Assembly: GCA_027485075.1 (NCBI GenBank)
Contig: JAIXRT010000195.1
Location: forward strand, 1-6,452
DNA: 6,452 bases
Reading direction: 5' to 3'
Origin: Cytophagaceae bacterium
GTDB taxonomy: Bacteria; Bacteroidota; Bacteroidia; Cytophagales; Spirosomataceae
The translations under genes were made by a program, and so were the position numbers. The notes below the pieces were generated by a model. That model saw nothing but the letters and a program-made list of their open reading frames with translations. It did not search any database and had not been told where the DNA came from. Shown piece by piece: positions 5,505 through 6,452 of this stretch (positions are counted from its first letter, which is position 1; each line of letters opens with the position of its first letter).

Positions 5505-6452
5505 ATGAAAAAACGTTTTTTTGCCTTTAGTATTTCATTCCTTTTCTTGTTTTTATCTGCGTGGGTAAGTGTGGGCCAACAAACCACTTTGCCAACTGAT
5601 CCTGCCAAAACATTTCGCCAAGCCAATTTCTTTTTTCAGTCTAAAAACTTCATCGCTGCACGCGAAGAATTTATTCAATATTTAAGCTATTTACAGCAAC
5701 AACCTCGGGAGTCAACTGCGGAAAAAACGCAGGTCGAATATTATATCGCCATGTGTTCGATTTATACGATGCGTCCCGAAGCGGAAATGCAAGCCATTCG
5801 TTTTGTTTCAGAGCATCCAGAAAGTCCTTTTGCTGCCCTACTCAAACGTGAAATAGGGGTGTTTTATTATGAAACGGGCGATTGGGTCCGTGCGATTCGC
5901 TATTTGAGTCAAGCGGCGCAGACCAATTTAGAATACACATATTTCTTAGCCATTTCGCATTATCAGGTCAAGCAATTCAAGGAGGCGCTGGCTTTGTTCA
6001 ATAATTTAAAATACGAATCCGAAGAAGAATTTTCTATGCCTGCAGCTTATTACGCCGGTGTGATGCATTTCAGGTCGGGGATGTACGATGAGGCAATTGC
6101 TGATTTTAAGTTGGCCGCTAAAGACCCAACCTACGGTCCCGAAATCCCTCAATGGATCAGTTCTGCACTCATGAAGCAAGGTAAAATTGCGGAACTCGAA
6201 CAGTTTGTAGAACCTATTTTAGCCGATACGACCGGAAAATACCTAGTGACGGAATTGGCACTTATCCTTGCCGAGAAGCAATTTGCCAATGGCCAATATG
6301 CCAAGGCTGCCGGGAATTATAACATTTTGTACAAAGCTTCACCCACTAAATTTTCTCGGAACCGGACGTTTAAATTCGCTTATTCGCTGGCTAAATCAGG
6401 CGAGTTAGATCGGTCATTGACCTTGTTTAAAGGAATTGCGGCGCAGGAGGAT
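5505..6452 (+). CDS. Secreted TPR-repeat protein, N-terminal part (cut by window edge)
   Basis: From the ATG at 5505 the frame is open for 316 codons to the last base of the window. A signal peptide MKKRFFAFSISFLFLFLSAW-VSVG is followed by Gln25-Gln26, so the protein is exported. The rest is helical with repeated TPR-like A/B helix pairs, at about residues 36-66 (FRQANFFFQSKNFIAAREEF), 77-105, 109-138 (REIGVFYYETGDWVRAIRYL), 143-168 (YFLAISHYQVKQFKEALALF), 180-210 (AYYAGVMHFRSGMYDEAIAD), about 247-281 (LILAEKQFANGQYAKAAGNY) and a further one at the edge. The phrases YYIAMCSIYTMRPEAEMQ and SEHPESPFA resemble the start of large (often near 1000-residue) periplasmic or outer-membrane-associated TPR proteins conserved in Bacteroidota. 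Such proteins are thought to act as interaction scaffolds; the partner is unknown. It is divergent from the DUF1566 gene across 148 bp. TATTTTGCA at 5469-5477 is a weak promoter-like box, with no good -33 element. Confidence 0.88.
   Translation, partial: MKKRFFAFSISFLFLFLSAWVSVGQQTTLPTDPAKTFRQANFFFQSKNFIAAREEFIQYLSYLQQQPRESTAEKTQVEYYIAMCSIYTMRPEAEMQAIRFVSEHPESPFAALLKREIGVFYYETGDWVRAIRYLSQAAQTNLEYTYFLAISHYQVKQFKEALALFNNLKYESEEEFSMPAAYYAGVMHFRSGMYDEAIADFKLAAKDPTYGPEIPQWISSALMKQGKIAELEQFVEPILADTTGKYLVTELALILAEKQFANGQYAKAAGNYNILYKASPTKFSRNRTFKFAYSLAKSGELDRSLTLFKGIAAQED

Overview
The window looks like a chromosomal segment from a member of the Bacteroidota, perhaps Cytophagales-like. Supporting signs are start codons with no Shine-Dalgarno sequence, a promoter-like TAnnTTTG box, many exported proteins, a lipoprotein with acidic residues after its lipidated Cys, 'choice-of-anchor style' GG...YYxxAYAxNxxGxxYG repeats joined to a LamG domain, and a large secreted TPR protein. 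The species cannot be fixed from the sequence alone.

Layout. (1) 1392 to 1, minus strand: an AT-rich gene, cut by the left edge, for a lipoprotein with two Ig/FnIII-like repeats and a C-terminal LamG (concanavalin-like) domain. (2) 1393-1663: an AT-rich divergent intergenic region with a short AATTC tandem repeat, a 9-bp inverted repeat and a plausible promoter for the rightward genes. (3) 1664-4956, plus strand: a tight three-gene run with gaps of 22 and 1 bp. It encodes a secreted beta-propeller of the PQQ-dependent sugar/sorbosone dehydrogenase family, a predicted outer-membrane beta-barrel with a duplicated beta-rich N-terminal domain, and an integral-membrane diiron alkane monooxygenase (AlkB family). 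(4) 5356 to 4922, minus strand: a small secreted DUF1566-domain protein whose 3' end overlaps the 3' end of the AlkB gene by 35 bp. (5) 5505 to 6452, plus strand: the N-terminal 316 residues of a secreted TPR-repeat protein, cut by the right edge.

The most interesting unit is the three-gene run. AlkB enzymes hydroxylate terminal methyl groups of alkanes or similar chains at the inner membrane. A periplasmic quinoprotein-like dehydrogenase and an outer-membrane barrel made from the same transcript suggest a possible uptake-and-oxidation cassette. Only the AlkB assignment is firm; the shared pathway is inference from spacing and co-direction.

The LamG lipoprotein differs in composition from the operon. 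Sampled 60-base blocks have about 33% G+C against 47-50% in the operon, and 11 of its 13 Arg codons are AGA/AGG against 1 of 16 in the AlkB gene. This suggests a different, possibly horizontally acquired, origin for the left part. No tRNA, rRNA, CRISPR array, insertion sequence or clear intrinsic terminator was seen.
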